Below, in pieces: positions 35,825 to 49,128 of a stretch of DNA of 64,000 nt. The position numbers and the translations under genes were made by a program. The notes under the pieces are model-generated. The model saw nothing but the letters and a program-made list of their open reading frames with translations, was not told the DNA's origin and searched no databases. Source of the DNA: Flavisphingomonas formosensis (lineage in GTDB: Bacteria > Pseudomonadota > Alphaproteobacteria > Sphingomonadales > Sphingomonadaceae); the NCBI RefSeq assembly GCF_009755815.1, contig NZ_WRPK01000002.1:620001-684000 (forward strand). Direction: 5' to 3'. The stretch's first letter is position 1. Each line of letters opens with the position of its first letter.

Positions 35825-36349
35825 ATGGCGGACATCGCCGCATTGACGAAGCTGATCGAGCCGGAAGCGCAAGCGCTCGGCCTGTCGCTCGTGCGCGTCG
35901 CGATGTTCGGCGGCAAGTCCGATCCCACGCTCCAGGTGATGGCCGAGCGGCCGGACACGCGCCAGCTCGACCTCAGCGATTGCGAGGCGCTGAGTCGCCG
36001 TATCTCGGAGCGGCTGGACGAAGCCGATCCGATCGAGGAAGCCTATCGGCTGGAAGTGAGCTCGCCCGGGATCGACCGGCCGCTCACCCGGCCGCAGGAC
36101 TTCGCCGACTGGGCCGGCTTCGACGCCCGGGTGAAGCTCGCCCGGACGATCGAGGGACGCAAGCAATTCGACGGAAAGCTCATAGGACGCGATGGCGCCG
36201 ATGTGCGATTCCATGTAAGCAAGCTCGGTGAGATCGCCGTGCCGCTGGAGGCTATCGCCAGCGCAAAGCTGATCCTGACCGACGCTCTCATCAAGGCCAC
36301 CGCGCCCCTCTCCACCGAGGGCGCGGACAGGATTTCAACGGAAGGATAG
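35825..36349 (+). CDS. rimP: Ribosome maturation factor RimP
   Basis: 174 residues. It assists 30S subunit maturation. The N-terminal alpha/beta domain contains EAYRLEVSSPGIDRPL, the family signature, near residue 78, and the C-terminal Sm-like domain follows with FHVSKLGEIAVPLEAIASAKL. The ATG at 35825 has AGGAG about 6 bp upstream. It starts the rimP-nusA-infB block, and its promoter should lie in the 140 bp after fdhD. Confidence 0.93.
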   Translation: MADIAALTKLIEPEAQALGLSLVRVAMFGGKSDPTLQVMAERPDTRQLDLSDCEALSRRISERLDEADPIEEAYRLEVSSPGIDRPLTRPQDFADWAGFDARVKLARTIEGRKQFDGKLIGRDGADVRFHVSKLGEIAVPLEAIASAKLILTDALIKATAPLSTEGADRISTEG

Positions 36350-36359
36350 GGTTTTCGCC

Positions 36360-37952
36360 ATGGCCACCGCCATTTCCGCCAACAAGGCCGAGCTGCTCGC
36401 CATCGCCGACGCGGTCGCGCGCGAGAAGCTGATCGATCGCGCGATCGTGATCGAATCGATGGAGGATGCGATCCAGCGCGCGGCCCGTGCCCGCTACGGC
36501 GCCGAGAACGACATCCGCGCCAAGATCGACCCGAAATCGGGCGACATGCGGCTGTGGCGCGTCGTCGAGGTGGTCGAGCAGGTCGACGACTATTTCAAGC
36601 AGGTCTCGGTCAAGGACGCGCAGAAGCTGCAGAAGGGCGCGGTCGTCGGCGACTATATCGTCGATCCGCTGCCGCCGATCGAGTTCGGCCGCATCGCCGC
36701 GCAGGCCGCCAAGCAGGTGATCTTCCAGAAGGTCCGCGATGCGGAGCGCGAGCGCCAATATGACGAGTTCAAGGACCGCGCGGGCGAGATCATCACCGGC
36801 GTCGTCAAGCGCGTCGAGTTCGGCCATGTCGTCGTCGACCTGGGCCGCGCCGAGGGCGTGATCCGCCGCGACGCGCAGATCCCGCGCGAGGTGGTGCGCG
36901 TCGGCGACCGCATCCGCAGCCTGATCCTGCGCGTGGTGCGCGAGAATCGCGGGCCCCAGATCTTCCTGAGCCGCGCGCATCCCGACTTCATGAAGAAGCT
37001 GTTCGCGCAGGAAGTGCCCGAGATCTACGACGGCGTGATCGAGATCAAGGCCGCCGCGCGCGATCCAGGCAGCCGCGCCAAGATCGGCGTGATCAGCCAT
37101 GACAGCTCGATCGATCCGGTCGGCGCCTGCGTCGGCATGAAGGGCAGCCGCGTGCAGGCCGTCGTGCAGGAGATGCAGGGCGAGAAGATCGACATCATCC
37201 CCTGGTCGCCCGACACCGCGACCTTCGTCGTCAACGCGCTGCAGCCCGCGCATGTCAGCCGGGTCGTGATCGACGAGGAGGAATCGCGCATCGAGGTGGT
37301 CGTGCCCGACGACCAGCTCAGCCTCGCCATCGGCCGGCGCGGCCAGAATGTGCGGCTCGCGAGCCAGCTGACCGGTTCGGCCATCGACATCCTCACCGAG
37401 GCGGACGCGAGCGAGAAGCGCCAGCGCGAATTCGTCGAACGCTCCGAGATGTTCCAGAACGAACTGGACGTGGACGAGACGCTGGCCCAGTTGCTGGTCG
37501 CCGAAGGCTTCGGCGCGCTCGAGGAAGTGGCCTATGTCGAGACCGACGAGCTCGCCTCGATCGAGGGCTTCGACGAGGAGTTGGCCAGCGAGCTGCAGAG
37601 CCGCGCGCAGGAAGCGCTGGAGCGCCGCGAGGCCGCGTCGCGCGAGGAGCGCCGCGCGCTGGGCGTCGAGGATGCGCTGGCCGAGCTGCCCTATCTCACC
37701 GAGGCGATGCTGGTCACGCTCGGCAAGGCGGGCATCAAGACGCTCGACGATCTCGCCGACCTCGCCACCGACGAGCTGATCCAGAAGAAGCGGGTCGAAC
37801 CGCGCCGCCGCAACAGCGGCGGCGAGGGCGAGAAGGGCGGCGTGCTCGCCGAATATGGCCTTTCCGAGGAGCAGGGCAACGAGATCATCATGGCCGCGCG
37901 GGCGCACTGGTTCGCGGACGAGCCTGAAGTGACCGGGGAGGGCGCCGCCTGA
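36360..37952 (+). CDS. nusA: Transcription termination/antitermination protein NusA
   Basis: 530 residues. Order of domains: the N-terminal RNA-polymerase-binding region (1 to about 125), S1 (about 135-200, EIITGVVKRVEFGHVVVDLGRAEG), KH1 and KH2 (about 200-345, IGVISHDSSIDPVGACVGMKGSRV and VPDDQLSLAIGRRGQNV), and a C-terminal region with two helical repeats (about 360-490). AAGGATAGG lies upstream of the ATG. Its stop TGA shares its last base with the ATG of the tautomerase gene. Confidence 0.97.
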   Translation: MATAISANKAELLAIADAVAREKLIDRAIVIESMEDAIQRAARARYGAENDIRAKIDPKSGDMRLWRVVEVVEQVDDYFKQVSVKDAQKLQKGAVVGDYIVDPLPPIEFGRIAAQAAKQVIFQKVRDAERERQYDEFKDRAGEIITGVVKRVEFGHVVVDLGRAEGVIRRDAQIPREVVRVGDRIRSLILRVVRENRGPQIFLSRAHPDFMKKLFAQEVPEIYDGVIEIKAAARDPGSRAKIGVISHDSSIDPVGACVGMKGSRVQAVVQEMQGEKIDIIPWSPDTATFVVNALQPAHVSRVVIDEEESRIEVVVPDDQLSLAIGRRGQNVRLASQLTGSAIDILTEADASEKRQREFVERSEMFQNELDVDETLAQLLVAEGFGALEEVAYVETDELASIEGFDEELASELQSRAQEALERREAASREERRALGVEDALAELPYLTEAMLVTLGKAGIKTLDDLADLATDELIQKKRVEPRRRNSGGEGEKGGVLAEYGLSEEQGNEIIMAARAHWFADEPEVTGEGAA

Positions 37953-38182
37953 TGCCCTTCGTCGACATCCGCATCGCCGGCTCCGCGACCCGCGAGCAGA
38001 AGGCCGCGATCGTCGCGGATGTCACGCGCGCGCTCGGCGAGCATCTCGGCAAGCCGGCGAGCGCCGTGCAGGTCAACATTACCGAGCTTTCCACGGAGAA
38101 TTACGGATCCGGCGGTCTCCTGATCGCCGACCCTGCCGCTCCGCCCAAGCAGGAGGTCGCTTCGGCGGATGGCACACGATGA
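37952..38182 (+). CDS. 4-Oxalocrotonate tautomerase-family protein
   Basis: 76 residues. After removal of Met1 the catalytic base would be Pro1 (MPFVDIRIAG). The sequence EQKAAIVADVTRALGEHLGKPASAVQVNI matches the beta-alpha-beta tautomerase fold. It overlaps nusA by 1 bp and the downstream ylxR gene by 14 bp, so it is fully embedded in the transcription/translation operon. The substrate is unknown. Finding a tautomerase between nusA and ylxR is unusual in general, although it may be normal in this lineage. Confidence 0.85.
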   Translation: MPFVDIRIAGSATREQKAAIVADVTRALGEHLGKPASAVQVNITELSTENYGSGGLLIADPAAPPKQEVASADGTR

Positions 38183-38996
38183 ACACCGCAACGGCCTAGA
38201 CGCCACCCCCGCCGGCTCCGCGCCCCGGAGCCCGCGTCATCGTGCCGGCGGCGCGAAACGCGGCCTTGCGCCCGATGGAAACGTCGTGCCCGCCGGATCC
38301 CGGGCGGAGGATCCACACGAACCCGAGCGCAAATGCGTGCTGTCCGGCGAGAAGGCGCCGCGCCAGGATCTCATCCGGCTGGCGCTCGGCCCGGACGGAA
38401 CCGTCGCCCCCGACGTGCGCGCCAAGGCGCCGGGCCGCGGTGCCTGGATCGGCGTCGATCGCGTCGCGCTGGAAGCAGCGATCGCCAAGGGCAAGCTGAA
38501 GGGCGCCCTGGCCCGCGCGTTCAAAACCGCGAAGATCGTGATTCCCGATGATCTGCCGCAGCAGATCGAAGCCGCGCTGCAGCGCGCCGCGCTCGACCGA
38601 CTCGGCCTCGAGGCACGGGCCGGCACTTTGCTGACCGGTGCGGAGCGGATCGGCGACGCTGCCCGCAAGGGAACAGTCGAAATGCTGATCCACGCGAAGG
38701 ATGCGGCGGTCGACGGTTCGCGCAAGCTGGATCAGGCGCTGCGCGTGGGTCTCGGAATCGAAGGCAGCGGCGAAGAGGGAGTAGTAATCCCGGTCAGCCG
38801 CGCCATATTGTCAATGGCGGTAGGCCGCGAAAATGTGGTACATATCGCGTTGATAGCTCCCGCCGCTGCCGCGCGTGTGTCGCACGCGCTGGGGCGGTGG
38901 CGTAGCTTTATTGGCCTGGGTGATGAGCGTGAGCCTTGCGAAACAACCTCGCAAGGCCCATCGGCGCATGAAGAAGTGAAGGGTTCGGATTTCTAG
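38169..38996 (+). CDS. ylxR: YlxR-domain RNA-binding protein (DUF448) with L7Ae-like C-terminus
   Basis: 275 residues. The YlxR domain (about 50-125) includes PERKCVLSGEKAPRQDLIRLALGPDG and APGRGAWIGVDRVALEAAIAKG. A second part (about 140-235) resembles the ribosomal L7Ae-like domain often fused in Alphaproteobacteria (AGTLLTGAERIGDAARKGTVEMLIHAKDAA). It probably binds RNA or RNase P. It lies between nusA and infB as in most bacteria. The start at 38169 overlaps the tautomerase gene; a later start inside the unstructured N-terminus is possible. The infB ATG follows its stop with no gap. Confidence 0.9.
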   Translation: MAHDEHRNGLDATPAGSAPRSPRHRAGGAKRGLAPDGNVVPAGSRAEDPHEPERKCVLSGEKAPRQDLIRLALGPDGTVAPDVRAKAPGRGAWIGVDRVALEAAIAKGKLKGALARAFKTAKIVIPDDLPQQIEAALQRAALDRLGLEARAGTLLTGAERIGDAARKGTVEMLIHAKDAAVDGSRKLDQALRVGLGIEGSGEEGVVIPVSRAILSMAVGRENVVHIALIAPAAAARVSHALGRWRSFIGLGDEREPCETTSQGPSAHEEVKGSDF

Positions 38997-41651
<2,655 letters not shown>

Positions 41652-41656
41652 TCCCT

Positions 41657-41682
41657 TTCCCTCTCCCCACGGGGAGAGGGAA
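41657..41682. repeat. 12-bp perfect palindrome between infB and rbfA
   Basis: TTCCCTCTCCCC (41657-41668) and GGGGAGAGGGAA (41671-41682) form a perfect stem with a 2-nt loop. No T-run follows, so it is unlikely to terminate transcription. It ends 8 bp before the rbfA start and may influence translation or mRNA stability. Confidence 0.6.
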
Positions 41683-41690
41683 GCAGGACA

Positions 41691-42095
41691 ATGATCATGC
41701 CCCGTACCGAATCTCCCGAAACCCAGTCCATCCGCACGCTGCGCGTCGGCGAGCAGGTGCGCCATGCGCTTTCCGACATCCTCTCCCGCGGCGAGGTGCA
41801 TGACGATGTGCTCGCCCGCCACATGGTGTCGATCACCGAAGTGCGCATGTCGCCGGACCTGCGCCATGCCACCGTCTTCGTGAAGCCGCTGCTCGGCGAC
41901 GAGGAGGAAGCCGTGGTGAAGGCGCTGCGCACCAACACCGCCTATCTGCAGCGCGAGGTCGCGCGGCGGGTGAACCTCAAATATGCCGCGAAGCTCAAAT
42001 TCCTGGCCGACGAGAGTTTCGACGAGGGCAGCCGCATCGATATGCTGCTGCGCGATCCCAAGGTAGCGCGCGACCTCGATCCGTCCGGGGATTGA
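41691..42095 (+). CDS. rbfA: Ribosome-binding factor A
   Basis: 134 residues, a KH-like protein that binds the 16S rRNA 5' helix during cold-sensitive 30S maturation. Conserved blocks: [41 protein letters not shown] and [39 protein letters not shown] precedes the start; the third codon, also ATG, is an alternative. It follows infB as in nearly all Proteobacteria. Confidence 0.95.
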   Translation: MIMPRTESPETQSIRTLRVGEQVRHALSDILSRGEVHDDVLARHMVSITEVRMSPDLRHATVFVKPLLGDEEEAVVKALRTNTAYLQREVARRVNLKYAAKLKFLADESFDEGSRIDMLLRDPKVARDLDPSGD

Positions 42096-42099
42096 GCGC

Positions 42100-42633
42100 A
42101 TGGCGCTGCACGAAGGGCTCGCCGACGGCGAACTCGACCTCGTTCCGCTGACCGAGGCCCATCGCGAAGGGCTGCGCGCCGCCTGCCGCGAAGACGATGC
42201 GATCTGGGAGATCTACCCGACCTCCTATGCCCCTGACCGATTCGACGCGACCTTCGATGCGCTGCTTGCCAACGCGGCACGCCTGCCCTTCGCCATCCGG
42301 CTCGGCGGTCAGGTGATCGGCATGACCGCCTATCTCGGCGTCGATGCCCCGCGCGGCGTGCTGGAGATCGGCAACAGCTATATCGTTCCACGTGCCCGCG
42401 GCACCGGCCTCAACCGGCGGATCAAGCGACTGATGATCGATCATGCCTTCGCCGAAGGCTTTCGCCGCATCGAATTCAAGGTGGACCAGCGCAACGCCCG
42501 ATCCCAGGCCGCCGTCGCCAAGCTCGGCGCAGTGCGCGAAGGAGTGCTCAGGCAGGAACGGATCACCTGGACCGGCCATGTGCGCGACACGGTGATCTTC
42601 GGCCTGCTCCGCGACGAATGGCAACCGGGATAA
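42100..42633 (+). CDS. GNAT-family N-acetyltransferase (RimJ/RimL-like)
   Basis: 177 residues. The acetyl-CoA fold is recognisable from LPFAIRLGGQVIGMTAYLGVDAPRGVLEIGNSYI, the RGTGLNRRIKRLMIDHAF motif, and RIEFKVDQRNARSQAAVAKLGAVREGVLRQERI, which is the typical end of the RimJ/RimL type. The substrate is unknown. It starts 4 bp after the rbfA stop and is probably cotranscribed. Confidence 0.88.
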   Translation: MALHEGLADGELDLVPLTEAHREGLRAACREDDAIWEIYPTSYAPDRFDATFDALLANAARLPFAIRLGGQVIGMTAYLGVDAPRGVLEIGNSYIVPRARGTGLNRRIKRLMIDHAFAEGFRRIEFKVDQRNARSQAAVAKLGAVREGVLRQERITWTGHVRDTVIFGLLRDEWQPG

Positions 42634-42649
42634 TTTCACCCGGGTCTTA

Positions 42650-42677
42650 TTGACTCAGATAATATCCGGGTATAAAT
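42650..42677 (+). promoter_or_regulatory. Putative promoter with dyad before the DUF2239 gene
   Basis: TTGACT at 42650-42655 and TATAAA (42671-42676) or ATAAAT (42672-42677), spaced 15-16 bp, look like a strong sigma-70-type promoter. The near-palindrome ATATCCGGGTAT (42662-42673) overlaps the -10, and CCGGGT also occurs at 42640. A repressor site, perhaps for an Rrf2-type regulator, is plausible but inferred. Confidence 0.5.
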
Positions 42678-42701
42678 GGCCACATTCCACGGAGTGACGC
42701 C

Positions 42702-43226
42702 ATGACGACCTATACCGCCTTCGCCAACGACATGTGGCTTGCCACCGGTTCGGAAGAGGAGGTGCTCGCCGCGCTCAGCACATTGCCGCCCCTGCCGCGC
42801 GCCAGCGATCTTCTCGTCTTCGACGACGGCGACGGCTGCCAGGTCGATCTGCCGCGCGCCGCGCCCCAACCGCCCGCGGAGCAGCCGCGCACCCGCGGCC
42901 GCCCGAGCCTCGGCGTTACCGCGCGCGAGGTGACGCTGCTGCCCCGCCATTGGGATTGGCTCGCGGCGCAGCCGGGCGGCGCCTCCGCGGCACTGCGCCG
43001 GCTGGTCGAGGCGGCGCGCAAGGCCGATGACGGCACCGCCGCCGGCCGCGACGCTGCCTATCGTTTCCTCACCGTCATGGCCGGCGACCGGCCCGGCTAT
43101 GAGGAGGCGATCCGCGCTCTCTATGCGGACGACCGGGCCCGATTCGAGGCCGAGAGCGCGGCGTGGCCCGCGGCGGTCCGCGCCCATGCGATCGGGCTCG
43201 GCTGGGGCCAGATTGCCGCCGGCTGA
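42702..43226 (+). CDS. DUF2239 family protein
   Basis: 174 residues. The centre contains GRPSLGVTAREVTLLPRHWDWLAAQPGGASAALRRLVE, the hallmark of DUF2239, whose members resemble ribbon-helix-helix-like or toxin-neighbour proteins of unknown function. A second helical half follows (YRFLTVMAGDRPGYEEAIRALYADD). GGAG lies 6 bp before the ATG. It appears to have its own promoter, although it sits inside the translation gene block. Confidence 0.87.
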   Translation: MTTYTAFANDMWLATGSEEEVLAALSTLPPLPRASDLLVFDDGDGCQVDLPRAAPQPPAEQPRTRGRPSLGVTAREVTLLPRHWDWLAAQPGGASAALRRLVEAARKADDGTAAGRDAAYRFLTVMAGDRPGYEEAIRALYADDRARFEAESAAWPAAVRAHAIGLGWGQIAAG

Positions 43227-43273
43227 CCGCGTCGCTCAGCCTGGGTTCAGGGCCGACGATATAAGGTCTCCTC

Positions 43274-43654
43274 ATGACCCAGAAGACTCTCATCGCATCG
43301 ATCATCGGCGCCGCCGCATTGGCTTGCGGTGTCATCGGTGTCTCGATCCCACCGGCGCGCGCTGCGGCGCCCGCCGACATCAGCATCCCCTTCGTCAACC
43401 ATGGCGGCATCCGCGACTGGCGGGCCGACGGCGACCATGGGCTTTACGTGCAGGACGTCCACAACCGCTGGTATTATGCCTCGCTGATGTCGCCCTGCAC
43501 GGATCTGCCCTATGCCGAAGGCATCGGCTTCGAGACCCGCGGCATCGATACGTTCGACAAATTTTCGAGCGTGGTCGTGCGCGGCCAGCGCTGCCCGGTG
43601 ACCGATCTGGTCGCCAGCGCGGGCCCGCCCCAGAAGCCGCACAAGGGCAAATAA
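43274..43654 (+). CDS. DUF6491 family exported protein
   Basis: 126 residues with a signal peptide (cleavage after about residue 31, PPARAAA). The mature part contains IPFVNHGGIRDWRADGDHGLYVQD and FETRGIDTFDKFSSVVVRGQRCPV, a pattern of small periplasmic proteins common in sphingomonads and xanthomonads. The two cysteines (about 76 and 113) could form a disulfide. Function is unknown. It is independent of its neighbours by sequence. Confidence 0.8.
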   Translation: MTQKTLIASIIGAAALACGVIGVSIPPARAAAPADISIPFVNHGGIRDWRADGDHGLYVQDVHNRWYYASLMSPCTDLPYAEGIGFETRGIDTFDKFSSVVVRGQRCPVTDLVASAGPPQKPHKGK

Positions 43655-43707
43655 ACGCGCGCCGACGGGTGGCATCATAGGCGCGACGCCGCTAAAGGCG
43701 CGCGCCG

Positions 43708-44601
43708 ATGCACGGCTGGATCATAATCGACAAACCCCACGGCCTCGGTTCGACCCAGGCCGTCTCCGCGGTGAAGCGCGCGCTGCGCACAGCGGGGGAA
43801 GCGCGCTATAAGGTCGGTCATGGCGGCACGCTCGATCCGCTCGCCACCGGCGTGTTGCCGGTCGCGATCGGCGAGGCGACCAAGCTGGCCGGTCACATGC
43901 TCGACAGCGACAAGATTTATGATTTCACCATCCGCTTCGGCACCGAAACGGATACGCTCGACCTGGAAGGCAAAGCGATCGCCACGTCGGAGGTGCTGCC
44001 GAGGCAAGCGGACGTGCTGGCGGTGCTACCCCGCTTCACCGGCCCGATCGAGCAGGTCCCGCCGGCCTATTCGGCGATCAAGGTCGACGGCGAACGCGCC
44101 TATGACCGCGCAAGGGCAGGCGAGACGTTCGAGATCAAGACGCGGAGCGTGGTGATCCATGCGCTCTCCATTTCATCCGGGGAGGATGAAGGGCGTCTCT
44201 CGGAAATCACCCTCACCGCCCATGTCTCGAAGGGTACCTATATCCGCAGCCTGGCGCGGGACATCGCGCGGGCTCTCGGTACGGTGGGCCATGTGACCAT
44301 GCTCCGCCGCACCAAGGCTGGCCCTTTCACCGTCGCATCCGCGATTTCGCTGGACAAATTGGGCGAAGCCGCTAAGGGCCGCGCTCTTGAAGACATACTC
44401 TTGCCGCTGACGGCGGGGCTGGACGACATCCCGGCTCTCACCGTCTCCCCCGATCAGGCAAGGGCGCTCCGCGAGGGGCGGAAGCTGATCGGGATCGCCA
44501 AGCATCAGGGCCTGCATCTAGCGACCGAGGGCACCGTCCCCGTCGCATTGGTGGAGGTCTCCGGACCGGAAGTCCGGGTGGTGCGCGGCTTCAACCTGTA
44601 G
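43708..44601 (+). CDS. truB: tRNA pseudouridine(55) synthase TruB
   Basis: 297 residues. It makes pseudouridine 55 in the T loop of tRNAs. [19 protein letters not shown] is the family N-terminus. The catalytic Asp is in [15 protein letters not shown] near residue 46. [23 protein letters not shown] and the C-terminal [24 protein letters not shown] (PUA-like) complete it. rpsO follows after 17 bp, as usual. Confidence 0.96.
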   Translation: MHGWIIIDKPHGLGSTQAVSAVKRALRTAGEARYKVGHGGTLDPLATGVLPVAIGEATKLAGHMLDSDKIYDFTIRFGTETDTLDLEGKAIATSEVLPRQADVLAVLPRFTGPIEQVPPAYSAIKVDGERAYDRARAGETFEIKTRSVVIHALSISSGEDEGRLSEITLTAHVSKGTYIRSLARDIARALGTVGHVTMLRRTKAGPFTVASAISLDKLGEAAKGRALEDILLPLTAGLDDIPALTVSPDQARALREGRKLIGIAKHQGLHLATEGTVPVALVEVSGPEVRVVRGFNL

Positions 44602-44618
44602 ATGAAAGGAATGACGCG

Positions 44619-44888
44619 ATGTCGATTACGCTGGAGCGCAAGGAAGCGCTGATCAAGGAACATGCCCGCGCCGAAGGCGACACGGGTTCGCCCGAGGTCC
44701 AGGTCGCGCTGCTTACCGAGCGCATCAACAACCTGACCGAGCATTTCAAGAGCCATGCGAAGGACAATCATTCGCGCCGCGGCCTCCTGATGCTGGTCAA
44801 CAAGCGTCGCAGCCTTCTCGACTATCTCAAGCGGAAGGATGGGACGCGTTACAGCGATCTCATCGCGAAGCTCGGGCTTCGCAAGTAA
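44619..44888 (+). CDS. rpsO: 30S ribosomal protein S15
   Basis: 89 residues, the standard length. [37 protein letters not shown] is unmistakable. It binds the 16S rRNA central domain. GAAAGGAATG precedes the ATG. An intrinsic terminator begins 5 bp after the stop. Confidence 0.98.
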   Translation: MSITLERKEALIKEHARAEGDTGSPEVQVALLTERINNLTEHFKSHAKDNHSRRGLLMLVNKRRSLLDYLKRKDGTRYSDLIAKLGLRK

Positions 44889-44892
44889 TGGG

Positions 44893-44922
44893 ACGGCCCC
44901 CGCGCGGGGCCGTTTCCTTTTT
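44893..44922 (+). terminator. rpsO terminator
   Basis: ACGGCCCC (44893-44900) pairs with GGGGCCGT (44906-44913), loop CGCGC, followed by TTTCCTTTTT. This is a typical intrinsic terminator between rpsO and pnp. Confidence 0.85.
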
Positions 44923-44977
44923 CCGGCCAGGCGCAATCCGGCGCGTGGCGGGACGACGGGCGGATGGTCCCGTCACC

Positions 44978-45031
44978 GGCGGCTCCACGGGGAGCCGCCT
45001 CACACAGGCCCCGGACGCATAGGGCGTCCGG
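44978..45031 (+). promoter_or_regulatory. pnp: Tandem hairpins in the pnp leader
   Basis: Two perfect stems lie in the 5' untranslated region: GGCGGCTCC/GGAGCCGCC (44978-44999) and CCGGACGC/GCGTCCGG (45011-45031). The second ends 13 bp before the pnp start. In E. coli, pnp leader hairpins are cut by RNase III and then PNPase represses its own translation; the same layout suggests similar autoregulation here. Confidence 0.55.
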
Positions 45032-45044
45032 TAAAGGAAATGAT

Positions 45045-47375
<2,331 letters not shown>

Positions 47376-47400
47376 TCGGTCGGATCAATCGCTTTACCGG

Positions 47401-47430
47401 AAAAGGGGCCCAATCGGCCCCTTTTTCTTT
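47401..47430 (+). terminator. pnp terminator
   Basis: AAAAGGGGCC (47401-47410) pairs with GGCCCCTTTT (47416-47425) around a 5-nt loop, followed by TCTTTT. It is a strong intrinsic terminator 26 bp after the pnp stop. Confidence 0.88.
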
Positions 47431-47494
47431 TATCGTTTCTCGTTCGATCAATGCCGCGCCTCGCATTGTCGATCAGCTTTGTTACGCTTGAGAC

Positions 47495-48508
47495 ATGGAC
47501 CTGCGCAGTCAGCGATTCTTCGAGAAGCTCCCGCTCATGCAGAACCGGCCTTGGGTCGGCTATGTCGCTGCGGTACTATTTTCCGTCATCGCCTTCGCGC
47601 TGAGACTCGTCGTCGATCATTCGCTGCCGCAGGGTTATCCCTATGTCGGCTTCTTCCCCGCGGTGATCTTCACGACTTTCCTGTTCGGTCGCCACGCCGG
47701 CATCCTGGCGGGGCTGCTATGCGGACTGCTCGCCTGGTACGTGTTCATTCCCCCCTTCTACAGCTTTTCGCTCTCTCCCGGCACTTTGCTGTCGCTCTGC
47801 TTCTACGCCTTCGTGGTCGCGATCGACATCGCCCTCATCCATTGGATGCAGCGATCGAATCGCTGGCTGGTCGACGAACGCGAACGCAGCCGTCAGCTGA
47901 TCGACCAGCGCGAGCTGCTGTTCCGCGAGCTGCAGCATCGCGTGTCCAACAATCTCCAGGTCGTGGCGGCATTGCTCGCGCTGCAGAAGCGCGACGTCAC
48001 CGATGACCGCGCCCGTGGCGCGCTGGACGAGGCCGCGCGGCGACTGACACTGATCGGCAAGCTGCATCGCCAGCTTCATGATCCCAATGGCGGACGGCTC
48101 GGCATGGCAGCCTTCCTGAGCCAGCTCGGCGCGGATCTGATCGATGTCGGTGGAAAGCCGGGCATACGCTGCCATGTCGCGGTGGAGGAGGATATCACCC
48201 TCGATCCCGATGCGGCGATTCCGGTGGCGCTCATCGTTGCAGAGGCGGTTGCCAACGCGCTGGAGCATGGCCTTTCGGACCGCGCGAATGGACGGATCGA
48301 CATTCGCCTCGCGCGACGGCCGGCTCAGGGCGACGTGGAGCTCTGCGTGGAGGATGACGGGCGCGGCCTGCCCGAGGGATTCGATCTTGCGAGCTCGAAC
48401 AGCCTGGGCCTGCGCATCGCCTCCACCTTCGCCCGGCAGCTGGGCGGCAGCTTCGAGATCGGCCGTGCCGAACAACGCACGGTAGCCCGCATCCTGCTGC
48501 CCGCATGA
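47495..48508 (+). CDS. Membrane histidine kinase (DUF4118 + HisKA_2/HWE-type)
   Basis: 337 residues. Residues about 20-118 contain three or four membrane helices of the DUF4118 sensor type (YVAAVLFSVIAFALRLVV, GFFPAVIFTTFLF, LAGLLCGLLAWYVF, LCFYAFVVAIDIALI). The phospho-acceptor His148 is in FRELQHRVSNNLQVVAALL, a HisKA_2 signature. The ATPase has its N-box in IVAEAVANALEHGL and a G-box in DDGRGLPEGFDLASSNSLGL. Such kinases commonly signal in the alphaproteobacterial general stress response. No response regulator lies next to it, so it is an orphan. Confidence 0.9.
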   Translation: MDLRSQRFFEKLPLMQNRPWVGYVAAVLFSVIAFALRLVVDHSLPQGYPYVGFFPAVIFTTFLFGRHAGILAGLLCGLLAWYVFIPPFYSFSLSPGTLLSLCFYAFVVAIDIALIHWMQRSNRWLVDERERSRQLIDQRELLFRELQHRVSNNLQVVAALLALQKRDVTDDRARGALDEAARRLTLIGKLHRQLHDPNGGRLGMAAFLSQLGADLIDVGGKPGIRCHVAVEEDITLDPDAAIPVALIVAEAVANALEHGLSDRANGRIDIRLARRPAQGDVELCVEDDGRGLPEGFDLASSNSLGLRIASTFARQLGGSFEIGRAEQRTVARILLPA

Positions 48509-48509
48509 C

Positions 48510-48541
48510 AAGGCCGCGCGCTTCCAAAAGCGCGCGGCCTT
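48510..48541. terminator. Bidirectional terminator between histidine kinase and lipoprotein genes
   Basis: AAGGCCGCGCGCTT (48510-48523) and AAGCGCGCGGCCTT (48528-48541) form a 14-bp perfect stem with a 4-nt loop. It sits between two convergent genes and has A/T ends on both sides, though only short ones. Confidence 0.7.
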
Positions 48542-48568
48542 CAACTCGACCCGAAGGGATTCAGGCGA

Positions 48569-48832
48569 TTACATGGAGTTGGCGGGCGCCGGCACCGAGC
48601 CGTTGTCGATCGCGTCGCCGGCATTCTCACCCTGCGAACGGATCGCGTCCGCCGTGTTCGACAGCGCATCGGACGCATTGTCGTTGGTCGTGTTGCTCGC
48701 AGCCGCATCATAGGAATCAGCGACGTTGCTATACTGATCAGCGACATTCTCGCCGGGCGTCTGATCGCTCTTGCCGCAAGCCGCGAGCGCAATGAAGCCG
48801 GCGACTGCCGCAACTTTCATCAATGTTTTCAT
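48569..48832 (-). CDS. Small lipoprotein, 87 aa
   Basis: A lipobox LAAC is seen near residue 19 (AAVAGFIALAACGKSD), so the mature protein would be lipid-anchored at Cys. The rest is acidic and rich in Asn, Ser, Ala and Asp (SNVADSYDAAASNTTND), probably unstructured or helical. No family is recognised with certainty. Similar short Asn/Asp-rich lipoproteins occur in sphingomonads. The ATG at 48832 is preceded by GGGGTTAGGTG. Confidence 0.75.
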   Translation of the reverse strand: MKTLMKVAAVAGFIALAACGKSDQTPGENVADQYSNVADSYDAAASNTTNDNASDALSNTADAIRSQGENAGDAIDNGSVPAPANSM

Positions 48833-49120
48833 CACCTAACCCCTGATTGCGATAAAGCGCCTCGGCCCCGGAACAGGGCAGAGCCGGAGCGTGTAACCCC
48901 CCGAATCCGCTGAGGTTCCAGAATTTGCGATGAACCGAACTCAGCTTTTGTGCGCAGCATGGCGCATCCGGCGGCGCGGCGAGACCGAAGCCGGATAACG
49001 GCATGCTCCGCCAATCGATGGCAAAGCGATTTCACAGCGGCCGGGATCACCGCTGGCTCGACTAGCGCGATATCGAACGGGGGCAGAGCAGCCGATCCCA
49101 TGAGATCGCATAGCGAACCG
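48833..49120. other. Gap between lipoprotein gene and tmRNA
   Basis: About 290 bases. No convincing coding frame is seen on either strand. The part nearest 49120 is downstream of the tmRNA coding piece and may be trimmed from its precursor. Confidence 0.45.
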
Positions 49121-49128
49121 CTCTAAGT

